Positions 8,765 to 17,264 of a DNA stretch of 64,000 nt are shown here, piece after piece. The stretch covers positions 124,001-188,000 of the forward strand of contig QFQD01000002.1 in NCBI GenBank assembly GCA_003241485.1. Direction: 5' to 3'. Every line of letters begins with the position of its first letter. Within the stretch, counting starts at the first letter, position 1. The notes below the pieces were generated by a model, which did no database searches, was not told the origin of the DNA, and was given only the letters and a program-made list of their open reading frames with translations. The DNA is from Ancylobacter novellus. GTDB lineage: Bacteria; Pseudomonadota; Alphaproteobacteria; Rhizobiales; Xanthobacteraceae. The position numbers and the translations under genes are program-made.

Positions 8765-10083
8765 CGGAAAGCCCCGATTTCGCGCATTTACCCGCCGGCT
8801 ATGTTCTGGCCAATCTGCGCGCGCCCGCCTGTCTTGTGGGCGCAACGCCGGGCCCGGCGGATCGTGAGGGCCTCACGCGGCTGGACATCACCATTGCGCA
8901 GGGCCGGATCGCGGCGCTGACGCCGCCGGGGGCTGCACCGGCCGAGATGCCACGGCTGGATCTGCGCGGGCGGCTGGTCCTGCCGGGCCTTGCCGACATC
9001 CACACCCATCTCGACAAGGGCTTCATCTGGAAGCGGGCGCCGAACCTCGATGGCAGCTTCGACGGCGCGATGGCGGCCGTCACGGCCGACCGCATTGCCC
9101 ACTGGACCACCGACGACATCGCCCGCCGCTTCGGCTTCGGCCTGCGCTGCGCCTATGCGCATGGCACGGTCGCCTTGCGCACGCATCTTGATTCAGATGG
9201 GCCGCGCGCGGCCGGGGCGTGGGAGGTTTTCGCCGAGCAGCGCGCGGCGTGGGCGGACCGCATCGCCCTGCAGGCGGTCGGCCTCTCCGCGATCGACGCG
9301 GTGATGGACGAGACACGCTTTGTCGCGCTGATCGAGCTCATCCGCGCGCATGGTGGGCTGCTCGGCAGCTACACCTATGCGACGCCCAATCTCGCCGCCG
9401 GCCTGGAGCGCCTGTTCGAGGCCGCCGAGCGCCACGGCCTTGCGCTCGACCTGCATGTCGACGAGCGCGACCGGCAGGGGCGCGGGCTGAAGCTGATCGC
9501 CGAGATCGCCCTGCGCCGGCGCTTTCAGGGGCCGATCCTTGTCGGGCATTGCTGCGCCATCGCCGCCAATGACGATGCCGGCGAGGTCGACCGCACGCTC
9601 GATCTGGTGGCGCAGGCCGGCATGGGCGTCGTCTCGCTGCCCATGTGCAATCTCTACCTGCAGGACCGCCAGCCCGGACGCACCCCGCGCTGGCGCGGCG
9701 TCACCCTGCTGCACGAGATGAAGGCGCGCGGCATCGAGGTGATGGTGGCGAGCGACAATGCCCGCGACCCGTTCTATGCCTATGGCGACCTCGACCTTGT
9801 GGAGGTCTGGCGCGAGGCGGCGCGCATCGCCCATCTCGACCATCCCTTTGCCGACTGGCCATCTGTCATCGCCGCCACGCCGGCGGGGCGGATGGGCGTG
9901 CAGGCCGGCACGCTGAAGGTGGGTGCCGTTGCGGATCTTTCCATCTTCACCGCGCGCAGCCTGAACGAATTGCTGGCCCGCCCGCAGACGGATCGCACCG
10001 TGTTGCGGCTGGGCAAGGCGATCGACACGACGCCGCCCGACTATGCCGAACTCGACGAGTGGATGGAGCGCCGCAATGGCTGA
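8761..10083 (+). CDS. Cytosine-deaminase-like amidohydrolase
   Basis: 440 aa. Metal-site features of the cytosine deaminase branch of the amidohydrolase superfamily are visible: DIHTHLDKGFIW (HxH, near residue 80), LDLHVDERD, VGHCCAI and the late Asp in VMVASDNARDPFYAYGDLDL (near residue 325). These enzymes hydrolyse amino or amide groups on ring compounds. The start overlaps the permease stop by 4 bp and its stop overlaps the next start (ATGGCTGA). Coupling to a transporter argues that it acts directly on the imported substrate (inference). The actual substrate cannot be read from the sequence. Confidence 0.87.
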   Translation: MTESPDFAHLPAGYVLANLRAPACLVGATPGPADREGLTRLDITIAQGRIAALTPPGAAPAEMPRLDLRGRLVLPGLADIHTHLDKGFIWKRAPNLDGSFDGAMAAVTADRIAHWTTDDIARRFGFGLRCAYAHGTVALRTHLDSDGPRAAGAWEVFAEQRAAWADRIALQAVGLSAIDAVMDETRFVALIELIRAHGGLLGSYTYATPNLAAGLERLFEAAERHGLALDLHVDERDRQGRGLKLIAEIALRRRFQGPILVGHCCAIAANDDAGEVDRTLDLVAQAGMGVVSLPMCNLYLQDRQPGRTPRWRGVTLLHEMKARGIEVMVASDNARDPFYAYGDLDLVEVWREAARIAHLDHPFADWPSVIAATPAGRMGVQAGTLKVGAVADLSIFTARSLNELLARPQTDRTVLRLGKAIDTTPPDYAELDEWMERRNG

Positions 10084-11518
10084 CAGACCGGCCTACGATC
10101 TCGCCGCCCTCAAGGCCCGGCTCGACGGCATTGCGCTGGAGGACAATCCAGCCGTGATGCGGCAGAAGAGCCGCGACTTCTACTGGTACTCGCCCCTGCT
10201 GAAGCGCCAGCTGGAGGCGGTGAGTGCGGACCTCATCGTTTCGCCCGCCAGCGAGGAGGAGGTGCGGCGCGTCATCGCCGCCTGTTTCGAGCTTGCCATC
10301 CCCGTCACCCCGCGCGGCGCCGGCACCGGCAATTACGGCCAGGCCATGCCTCTGGCCGGCGGCGTGGTGCTGGACCTCTCCCGCCTCGACAAGGTGCTGG
10401 AAATCTCGGCCGGCCGCGTGCGGGTGCAGACCGGGGCGATCATCGCCGACATCGACGATGCCTGCCGCTCCTCCGGGCAGGAGCTGCGGCTGCACCCTTC
10501 CACCTATCGCTCGGCGTCGATTGGCGGCTTCATCGCCGGCGGCTCGGGCGGCGTCGGTTCGATCACCTGGGGCGGCCTGCGCGATCTCGGCAACATCATC
10601 AGCCTGCGCATCCTCACCATGGAGGCGAGCCCGCGCCTCCTCCAGCTCACCGGCGAGGACGTGCAGAAGGTGGCCCATGCCTATGGCACCAACGGCATCA
10701 TCCTCGAGGTGGAGATGCCGCTCACCCCGGCGCTGGACTGGGTTCAGATGATGATCGGCTTCGACGATCTCGGCGCGGCCGCAGCCTATGCCAACGCGCT
10801 CGGCGAGCAGGACGCCATCCTCAAGAAGCTGGTGTCGGTGATCGCCGCGCCGGTGCCGCAGCATTTCTTTCTGCGCCACCGCCGCTATCTGCCCGATGGC
10901 CAGCACATCGTGCTCGCCATGATCGCGCCCATTGCCAGCGCCGCCGTCGACAGCTTCACCGCGCGCTGGGGCGGCAAGGTGCTGTTCCACTCGGACCGGG
11001 TCGGCACCGAGGAAGGCAAGAGCCTGCCCCCGCTCTACGAACTGGCGTGGAACCACACCACGCTTCGCGCGCTGCGGGTCGAGCCGTCCATCACCTATCT
11101 GCAGACGCTCTATCCCTTCCCGAACCAGCTCTCCCTGATCGAGCGCATTCATGCGGAATTCGGCGACGAGGTGCTCGCCCATCTCGAATTCGTGCGGTTC
11201 GACGGCAAGATCACCTGCTTCGGCCTGCCGCTGGTACGCTTCACCACGGAGGAGAGGCTCGACGCCATCATCGCCCGGCACGAAGCCATGGGCATCCCGG
11301 TGTTCAACCCGCACCGCTACACGCTGGAGGAAGGCGGCATGAAACAGACCGACGCGGTGCAGCTGGCCTTCAAGCGCGAGGCGGATCCGCGCGGCCTGTT
11401 GAACCCCGGCAAGATGATCGCCTGGGATCATCCCGACTTCGCCTTCGACACCGGCAAGACCTATCTCTTTGCCGGGCTGGCCGCCCAGACCCATGCCGAT
11501 GAAAACGGAGCGGCGTGA
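10076..11518 (+). CDS. FAD-binding (PCMH-type) oxidoreductase, GlcD-like
   Basis: 480 aa, single-subunit FAD-linked oxidase/dehydrogenase. The PP-loop-like FAD motif PVTPRGAGTGNYGQAMPLAGGVVLDL lies near residues 80-105 in segments, then SIGGFIAGGSGGVGSITWGG near 158, and a C-terminal RGLLNPGKMI signature typical of the GlcD/lactate dehydrogenase branch. No GlcE/GlcF partner is present, so it probably passes electrons to a quinone or oxygen. The start at 10076 overlaps the amidohydrolase stop. The next gene, a flavodoxin-fold reductase, overlaps or abuts its end. Confidence 0.85.
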   Translation: MADRPAYDLAALKARLDGIALEDNPAVMRQKSRDFYWYSPLLKRQLEAVSADLIVSPASEEEVRRVIAACFELAIPVTPRGAGTGNYGQAMPLAGGVVLDLSRLDKVLEISAGRVRVQTGAIIADIDDACRSSGQELRLHPSTYRSASIGGFIAGGSGGVGSITWGGLRDLGNIISLRILTMEASPRLLQLTGEDVQKVAHAYGTNGIILEVEMPLTPALDWVQMMIGFDDLGAAAAYANALGEQDAILKKLVSVIAAPVPQHFFLRHRRYLPDGQHIVLAMIAPIASAAVDSFTARWGGKVLFHSDRVGTEEGKSLPPLYELAWNHTTLRALRVEPSITYLQTLYPFPNQLSLIERIHAEFGDEVLAHLEFVRFDGKITCFGLPLVRFTTEERLDAIIARHEAMGIPVFNPHRYTLEEGGMKQTDAVQLAFKREADPRGLLNPGKMIAWDHPDFAFDTGKTYLFAGLAAQTHADENGAA

Positions 11519-11519
11519 G

Positions 11520-12113
11520 GTGCGCGCACTGGTCGTCTACTGCCATCCCGTCCCGGAGAGCTTCACCGCCGCCGTGCGCGACGCGACCCTCCGCGGCCTG
11601 GAGCGCGCCGGGCACGAGGTCGACCTCATCGACCTCTATGCCGAGGGCTTCGACGCCGTGCTCAGCCGCGAGGAACGCCTCGCCTACCACACGCCCGGCG
11701 AGAACACGCGGAACATTGCCGGCCATCTAGCGCGGGTGAAGCAGGCGGACGCGCTGATCGTCGTCGCGCCGACCTGGTGGTACGGCCCGCCCGCATTGCT
11801 CAAGGGCTGGCTCGACCGCGTGCTCGTGCCGTTCGAGACCTTCGGCATGCCCCAGCCCTTCCGGCCACTGGAACGCCGGCTCACAAATATCCGCGTGCTG
11901 GCGGCGGTGAGCACGCTCGGCTCGCCCTGGTACTGGTGGCTGTGGGTCGGCCAGCCGGGGCGGCGCATTATCATGGAAGGCGTGGGCGGCATCATCCATC
12001 CCAAAGCCCGCAAACTCTGGCTGGCGCTGCACAGCATGGACTCCGCCAGCCTCGCCAAGCGCACGGCCTTTCTCGCCAGGGTGGAGGCGAAATTCGCCGC
12101 GCTGCGTCCCTGA
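11520..12113 (+). CDS. NAD(P)H oxidoreductase, flavodoxin-like fold
   Basis: 197 aa from a GTG at 11520 (GGAG nine bases upstream); an ATG at 11499 inside the preceding gene would add seven residues but has no ribosome site. The N-terminus RALVVYCHPVPESFTAAV, the PTWWYGPPALLKGWLDRV segment near residue 85 and the length fit the NQO/MdaB/KefF group, FMN or FAD enzymes that reduce quinones. It is the last gene of the rightward operon and could recycle quinone or flavin used by the preceding oxidase (inference). Confidence 0.83.
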   Translation: MRALVVYCHPVPESFTAAVRDATLRGLERAGHEVDLIDLYAEGFDAVLSREERLAYHTPGENTRNIAGHLARVKQADALIVVAPTWWYGPPALLKGWLDRVLVPFETFGMPQPFRPLERRLTNIRVLAAVSTLGSPWYWWLWVGQPGRRIIMEGVGGIIHPKARKLWLALHSMDSASLAKRTAFLARVEAKFAALRP

Positions 12114-12232
12114 CGCGGGGAAATTCGCGATAACTTTGACGGCGAAGCAGTTTACAGCCATGCTCCTGTCACGGCATCGCGCTTGAGTTGCATCGTCGCA
12201 TGGCTCATCGCGATCACAGGACGTGGACGCTC

Positions 12233-12724
12233 ATGAAGGACGGCTTCGACAAAAGCATCGGCCATCGACTGCATCACGTGGCCCGGCTGCAGCGTGCCCT
12301 CGCCGCCCGCCGGCTGCAGGATCTCGGGCTGTTCCCCGGCCAGGAGACGGCGCTGAAGCTTCTCGCCGAAACAGATGGCCGGACGATGACGGAGCTGGCC
12401 GCGGCGCTCCGGGTGCGGCCGCCCACCGCCTCCAAGACCGTCGGCCGGCTTGCCGCGCAGGGCCTGCTGGAGCGTCGCGCCTCCGAAGGCGATGCCCGCC
12501 TTGTACGCGTCCATCTCACCGAAGAGGGGCGCACCCGCGCCGGCGCGATCGACGGGATCTGGGATTCGCTGGAAGACGTCATCGTCACCGGCCTCGACGG
12601 CAAGGACCGCAAGCGCCTGCGCAAATTGCTGCGCAAGATCGAGAAGAGCCTTTCCGGCCAGCTCGGCGCCGCCAGCGACAGCGAGCCGGACGACGAGGCG
12701 GACGCGGCCGACGACAACGCCTGA
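12233..12724 (+). CDS. MarR-family transcriptional regulator
   Basis: 163 aa winged-helix regulator. The DNA-binding part is typical: TMTELAAALRVRPPTASKTVGRLAAQGLLERRASEGDARLVRVHLTEEG in segments across residues 45-100, with the D-x-R wing motif (DARLVRV). The C-terminus ends in an acidic tail (SDSEPDDEADAADD). Start is at the Met preceding KDGFDKSIGHRLHH. It lies 119 bp after the catabolic operon and 112 bp before a 2-hydroxyacid dehydrogenase, so it may control either; nothing in the sequence decides. Confidence 0.85.
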   Translation: MKDGFDKSIGHRLHHVARLQRALAARRLQDLGLFPGQETALKLLAETDGRTMTELAAALRVRPPTASKTVGRLAAQGLLERRASEGDARLVRVHLTEEGRTRAGAIDGIWDSLEDVIVTGLDGKDRKRLRKLLRKIEKSLSGQLGAASDSEPDDEADAADDNA

Positions 12725-12836
12725 GCGCGCGGGCGCGGCCGAGACGTGCCCCGCGAGTTTACTGTTCCGTCCGGCGTGCCTTGAATCTGCCCGCGCTTTG
12801 AGGGCGAATACGCTCCCCCGCGCCGAGGAGCCCATC

Positions 12837-13841
12837 ATGGTCGAAACCTCCCGTCCCGATCTGCTGCAGACCGGCCCGATGATGCCGATGATCGAAGCGC
12901 AGCTGTCGCAGCATTTCACCGTCCACCGCCTGGACCAGGGGGATGCCGACCAGCTGCTCGACGCGGTCGGCGGGCGCATCCGCGCCGTGGCGACGGGTGT
13001 CGGCTCAACCGCCGGCGGCAAGCGCCGCGTCACCGGGGAATTGCTCGCGCGCCTGCCCAAGGTGGAAATCGTCGCCAATTTCGGTGTCGGTTACGATGCG
13101 GTGGATGTCGAGGCCGCGGCCACTCGCGGTATCGTCGTCACCAACACGCCCGGCGTGCTCGACGACGAGGTGGCGGACCTGACCATCGGCCTGCTGCTGG
13201 CCACGATCCGGCAGATTCCGCAGGCGGAGCGCCATCTGCGCGCCGGCCTGTGGCCAAAGGGCGGCTTCCCCCTCACCGGCACGCTGCGCGACCGCACCAT
13301 CGGCCTCGTCGGCATGGGGCGGATCGGGCAGGCCATCGCCCGCCGGCTTGCCGGCTTCGGGCGCCCGATCTCTTATCACAGCCGCCGCCCGGTCGAGGGC
13401 CTGCCCTATGCCCACTACCCCGACCTCCTCGCTCTGGCGCGCGATGTCGACGTGCTGATCGCCATCATACCGGGCGGGCCGGAGACGACGAACCTCATCA
13501 ACGCCGATGTTCTGTCGGCGCTGGGGCCGACCGGCGTGTTCATCAATGTCGCGCGCGGCTCCGTTGTCGACGAGCCGGCGCTGATCCGCGCGCTGCAGGA
13601 GGGCACGATCGCCAGCGCCGGGCTCGACGTGTTCGCCCATGAGCCCAACGTGCCGGGAGAGCTGATGGCGCTCGACAATGTGGTGCTGCTGCCCCATGTC
13701 GCCTCCGCCACCCATGTAACGCGCAACGCCATGGGGCAGCTGGTCGTCGACAATCTGCTGGCGTGGCGGGAGGGCCGCGAGCCGCTGACGCCGGTGCCCG
13801 AAACGCCGGTGCCCGAAAAGCCGCTGTCCGCGCGCGCGTGA
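12837..13841 (+). CDS. D-isomer-specific 2-hydroxyacid dehydrogenase (glyoxylate/hydroxypyruvate reductase type)
   Basis: 334 aa. The NAD(P) Rossmann motif GLVGMGRIGQAIARRL lies near residue 155, followed by the FINVARGSVVDEPAL signature, catalytic Arg in that segment, Glu in VFAHEPN and His in LLPHVASAT. NADP preference is suggested by SRR after beta-2 (YHSRRPVEG), which is typical of GhrB-like enzymes. GAGGAG precedes the ATG. The C-terminal tail carries a short tandem (TPVPETPVPEK). It could reduce glyoxylate or hydroxypyruvate produced by the oxalate genes at 30-40 kb (inference). Confidence 0.85.
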   Translation: MVETSRPDLLQTGPMMPMIEAQLSQHFTVHRLDQGDADQLLDAVGGRIRAVATGVGSTAGGKRRVTGELLARLPKVEIVANFGVGYDAVDVEAAATRGIVVTNTPGVLDDEVADLTIGLLLATIRQIPQAERHLRAGLWPKGGFPLTGTLRDRTIGLVGMGRIGQAIARRLAGFGRPISYHSRRPVEGLPYAHYPDLLALARDVDVLIAIIPGGPETTNLINADVLSALGPTGVFINVARGSVVDEPALIRALQEGTIASAGLDVFAHEPNVPGELMALDNVVLLPHVASATHVTRNAMGQLVVDNLLAWREGREPLTPVPETPVPEKPLSARA

Positions 13842-13845
13842 GAGC

Positions 13846-14622
13846 ATGAGCATGTTTGGCCCGAGAGGACTGGCTCTCGCGACCGCGGTCGCGCTTGCCT
13901 GCATGCCCATGGACCGGCCGCGCGCGCAGCAAGCGGCGCCGGAGGTCGATCCGGGCCCGACGGCGCCCCTCCCGCAGACGCCGGACGAAGCGGCGGCGCA
14001 GCTGGCGGGCGCCTATCACCTCACCAATGCCGATGGCGACCGCACCTGCACGCTGACCCTCAGCGGCAAGCGCGAACGGGCCAAGGATCCCGCCCATGCG
14101 GCCTCCTTCGCGGTCGCCTTCGACCGGCCGGCCTGCGCGGCCCAGATCCTGTTCAGCGCCGACATCGCCTTCTGGAGCCCCGGCCCCGCCAACGCGATCC
14201 GGCTCTATAGCGGCGAGGGACGGCTGACGGCGGAATTCACCGAGGGCGTCGGCGGGACATGGGAGGCGCTGCGGGAGACGGACGGGGTGTATTTCCTCGT
14301 CAATCCCAGGATTGCCGAGCCCCCGGCGCAGCCGGCCGATGTGGTCGGCGCGTGGGAACTCACCCGCAATGGCGTCACGGCCCGCTGCCGCATCGATTTT
14401 CTCGACATGCCCGCGCCGGCAGATGCCTTCCGCCTCTCGCCCGAAACCGCCTGCGCGCCGCTGCTGGGGCGCACCCTGCCCGTGCGCTGGCGGCTCGATC
14501 GCGGCGATCTGGTGCTGGAAACCGCGAGCGGCGGCCAGCTGCGCTTCGCCACGAGCGAGGATGGCGGCTGGACCAAGGTGCCGGAAGAGGCCCGCCCGCT
14601 GCTGCTCAACCGCGCGCCCTGA
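13846..14622 (+). CDS. Secreted protein with two Inh/Omp19-like inhibitor domains
   Basis: 258 aa with an N-terminal signal segment (GLALATAVALACMPM, cleavage near RAQQ). Two repeats resemble the AprI/Inh (metalloprotease inhibitor, Omp19) barrel: the first begins LAGAYHLTNADGDRTCTLTL near residue 53, the second VVGAWELTRNGVTARCRIDF near residue 167. Each has the W/Y-x-L start and paired cysteines (C-T-L ... CAAQI, CRIDF ... CAPLL). Single-domain proteins are usual, so this is a duplication. Location is probably periplasmic. It starts 4 bp after the dehydrogenase gene. The assignment rests on pattern only. Confidence 0.65.
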   Translation: MSMFGPRGLALATAVALACMPMDRPRAQQAAPEVDPGPTAPLPQTPDEAAAQLAGAYHLTNADGDRTCTLTLSGKRERAKDPAHAASFAVAFDRPACAAQILFSADIAFWSPGPANAIRLYSGEGRLTAEFTEGVGGTWEALRETDGVYFLVNPRIAEPPAQPADVVGAWELTRNGVTARCRIDFLDMPAPADAFRLSPETACAPLLGRTLPVRWRLDRGDLVLETASGGQLRFATSEDGGWTKVPEEARPLLLNRAP

Positions 14623-14637
14623 GCAGCGGGAGACGCC

Positions 14638-15582
14638 CTATCGCGCGCGCCCGCTCAACACGATAGCGATGCTCGCCAGCACCACGCCGAGGCCGGCGAG
14701 CGAGACCGGCTCCAGCTGCTCGCCGAGAATGATCCACCCCAGCAGCACGCCGATGACCGGGTTCACATAGGCGAAGGTGGAGGCGATGATCGGGCTGAAC
14801 GTGCCGATCACCTTGATGTAGGAGGTGAGGCCGATCACCGAGGCGAAGACGGTGAGGAACCCGAAGGCCAGCCATTGCGAAAGGTTCGGCGCGCTGGGGA
14901 TCGGCGCCCCCTCGCCCACCGCCAGTGCGCTCAGCACCACTGCGGCCGACAGCATCTGGAACGTCGCCGCCCATTCCGGGCGCAGCCGCCGCATCAGCGG
15001 GCGCTGGATGATGGTGCCCAGCGACCAGCTCAGCCCCGCGCCGACGACCAGCAGCACGGTGAATTCGGCGTAGCCCGGCTCGATGATGACGGTATGCCCG
15101 CCCAGCAGCGTCGGCGAAACCACGAGGAACAGCCCGAACAGGCCCAGCAGCAGGCCGAGGATCATCCGGCGCGAGGGCACGACCCGCTCGACGACGATAT
15201 CGAGCAGGCAGGCCCAGAGCGGGATCGCCCCCATCGCCATGACGATGAAGCTGGAGGTGGCATGGCGGGAGGCGAGCGTCGCGAGGCCGTTGCCGCCCAT
15301 CCACATGACAAGGCCGCTCGCGACGCAGAAGCCGATGTCGCGGCGCGACGGGCGCGGCGGCAGTCCGTGGCGCAGCAGGGTGACGAGCCCGAGCAGCCCC
15401 GAGGCGAGCCACAGGCGAGCCGACTGCAGCTGGAGCACGGTGATCGCGGCCGGCCCGCCGGCCAGTGTCACCTTCACCGCCAGGTAGGAACCGCTCCAGA
15501 CGATATAGATCGCCAGCAGGTGGCCATAGGCGGAAAGCGGAATGGCGGGAGCCGTGCCGGGCGCACGCGCTTGGGCAGTCAT
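14638..15582 (-). CDS. EamA/DMT-superfamily transporter
   Basis: 314 aa, about ten membrane helices in two EamA repeats. Characteristic pieces are IYIVWSGSYLAVKVTLAGGP near residue 22 (helix 1) and, near the end, TFAYVNPVIGVLLGWIILGEQL (the Pro-containing EamA signature). These proteins usually export amino acids or metabolites from the cytoplasm. The start at Met 15582 removes 23 non-family residues of a longer open frame. Convergent with the Inh-like gene, 15 bp apart. Substrate unknown. Confidence 0.85.
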   Translation of the reverse strand: MTAQARAPGTAPAIPLSAYGHLLAIYIVWSGSYLAVKVTLAGGPAAITVLQLQSARLWLASGLLGLVTLLRHGLPPRPSRRDIGFCVASGLVMWMGGNGLATLASRHATSSFIVMAMGAIPLWACLLDIVVERVVPSRRMILGLLLGLFGLFLVVSPTLLGGHTVIIEPGYAEFTVLLVVGAGLSWSLGTIIQRPLMRRLRPEWAATFQMLSAAVVLSALAVGEGAPIPSAPNLSQWLAFGFLTVFASVIGLTSYIKVIGTFSPIIASTFAYVNPVIGVLLGWIILGEQLEPVSLAGLGVVLASIAIVLSGRAR

Positions 15583-15686
15583 GACAACGCGACACCTTGG
15601 GCACACGCGGCGCGCACGGCGCGCGCCTCGTCGCGCCCTGCCATCCCACACCTGCAGGGCCGAAGCAACGGGGCGGACGCTGCCGC

Positions 15687-16346
15687 TCAGATCAGCCGCA
15701 ACCCTCTGAGGCTGGCATGCCCGTCCTTGCCGACGATGATGTGGTCATGCACCTCGATGCCGAGCGGCTTGGCCACATCAATGATGGTCTTGGTCATCTG
15801 GATGTCGGCACTGGAGGGCGTCGGATCGCCGCTGGGCTGCTGCACCTCGTCGAGGATGAGCTGGTTGCGCTTGTCGAGGAAGAGGACGCGGAATTCCTCC
15901 TGCGCGGCGAACGCCATGGAGGCCCGGCAATGGGCGATGACCGCGCTCCACGAGGAGAGCACCGGGCGCGCCTTCACCGCCTCGCGCGTCACCCGCTGCA
16001 CGGCGGCACCGATCAGCTTGAATTCGGTGATGATCGCCTCGCCCACGCCCTTCACTTCGCGCAGCCGGCCGGGCGTGGCGGTGATGACCTCGGCGAAGGA
16101 GCCGAAGCGGTCCACCAGCGCCTTCGCCAGCGGCTTCACATCGGCGCGCGGCACGGCGCGGAACAGCACGAGTTCGAGCAGTTCGTAGTCAGGCAGCGCA
16201 TCGCCTCCCGCCTGGCGAAAGCGTTCGCGCAGCCGCTCGCGATGGCCGAGGAAATGCGGGGCGGATTCACTGAAGCCCTCGGCGGCCGGCCCGGACGACC
16301 CCTCGCCCGCCGGTTCCTCGCTCAGCCCGCTCCGCCGTCGCGCCAT
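15687..16346 (-). CDS. radC: RadC/JAMM-family protein with internal deletion of the metal-binding segment
   Basis: 219 aa. The N-terminal helix-hairpin-helix part is normal ([39 protein letters not shown] in segments). The MPN/JAMM domain starts normally ([20 protein letters not shown] near residue 150) but jumps straight to [17 protein letters not shown]. In other RadC proteins about 32 residues lie between these, including the HxH metal ligands of the HNHPSGD motif. The reading frame and the rest ([21 protein letters not shown]) are intact. The protein should lack zinc binding. It sits 10 bp after map, the usual alphaproteobacterial order. Confidence 0.85.
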   Translation of the reverse strand: MARRRSGLSEEPAGEGSSGPAAEGFSESAPHFLGHRERLRERFRQAGGDALPDYELLELVLFRAVPRADVKPLAKALVDRFGSFAEVITATPGRLREVKGVGEAIITEFKLIGAAVQRVTREAVKARPVLSSWSAVIAHCRASMAFAAQEEFRVLFLDKRNQLILDEVQQPSGDPTPSSADIQMTKTIIDVAKPLGIEVHDHIIVGKDGHASLRGLRLI

Positions 16347-16356
16347 GGAGCCGGGT

Positions 16357-17187
16357 TCACCCGTTGTTGAAGATCGGCTTGTGGTAGCCCTTGGGCGACA
16401 AAGTGAAGATTTCGCAGCCCGTCTCGGTGACGCCGACGGCGTGCTCGAACTGGGCGGAGAGCGACCGGTCGCGCGTCACCGCCGTCCAGCCATCCGACAG
16501 CACCTTCACATGCGGCCGTCCGAGATTAATCATCGGCTCGATGGTGAAGATCATGCCCGGCAGCAGTTCCGGCCCTTCGCCGCGCCGGCCGACATGCACG
16601 ATGTTCGGCTCGTCGTGGAACAGCTGGCCGACGCCATGGCCGCAGAAATCGCGCACCACGCTCATGTGCAGGGGTTCGACGAATTCCTGGATCGCCGCGC
16701 CGATGTCGCCGACATGATGGCCCGGCTTCACCTCGGCGATGCCGCGCATCAGCGATTCATAGGTGACGTCGAGCAGCCGCTCGGCCCGGCGCGGAATCTC
16801 GCCCACCGGGTACATGCGGCTCGAATCGCCATACCAGCCATCGACGATCAGCGTGATGTCGACATTGACGATGTCGCCCTCGCGCATCGGCTTGTCGTTG
16901 GGAATGCCGTGGCAGACGACATGGTTGATCGAGGTGCAGCTGGAATGGCGGTAGCCGCGATACATCAGCGTCGCCGGCAGCGCCTTGTTGTCCATGGCGA
17001 ATTCGAACACGGCGTCGTCGATCGCCTTGGTGGAGACACCCGGCGCCACCATCTCGTGCACGAGATCGAGCGCTTCGGCCGCCAGCTGCCCGGCCTTGCG
17101 CATGCCGGCGAAACCTTCCGGTCCGTGCAGCTTGATATGGCCGGTTTTTCGCAGCGGCGCACCGGCCGCCTCCACGTAACTCATCAT
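16357..17187 (-). CDS. map: Type I methionine aminopeptidase
   Basis: 276 aa cytosolic enzyme that removes the initiator Met. All metal ligands are visible: [19 protein letters not shown] (two Asp), [15 protein letters not shown] (His), [11 protein letters not shown] (Glu) and [12 protein letters not shown] (Glu). There is a 20-25 residue N-terminal extension before the core, common in alphaproteobacteria. ATGATG gives two adjacent start choices (17187 or 17184). The gene is followed by radC in the same direction. Confidence 0.96.
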   Translation of the reverse strand: MMSYVEAAGAPLRKTGHIKLHGPEGFAGMRKAGQLAAEALDLVHEMVAPGVSTKAIDDAVFEFAMDNKALPATLMYRGYRHSSCTSINHVVCHGIPNDKPMREGDIVNVDITLIVDGWYGDSSRMYPVGEIPRRAERLLDVTYESLMRGIAEVKPGHHVGDIGAAIQEFVEPLHMSVVRDFCGHGVGQLFHDEPNIVHVGRRGEGPELLPGMIFTIEPMINLGRPHVKVLSDGWTAVTRDRSLSAQFEHAVGVTETGCEIFTLSPKGYHKPIFNNG

Positions 17188-17264
17188 TCAACGTCCAATG
17201 CTCGGGCTTTGCCCAAATGTAAGCAATCCGCCGCCGCACGCAAGGAAAGGCTCGGCGCCCCCGC

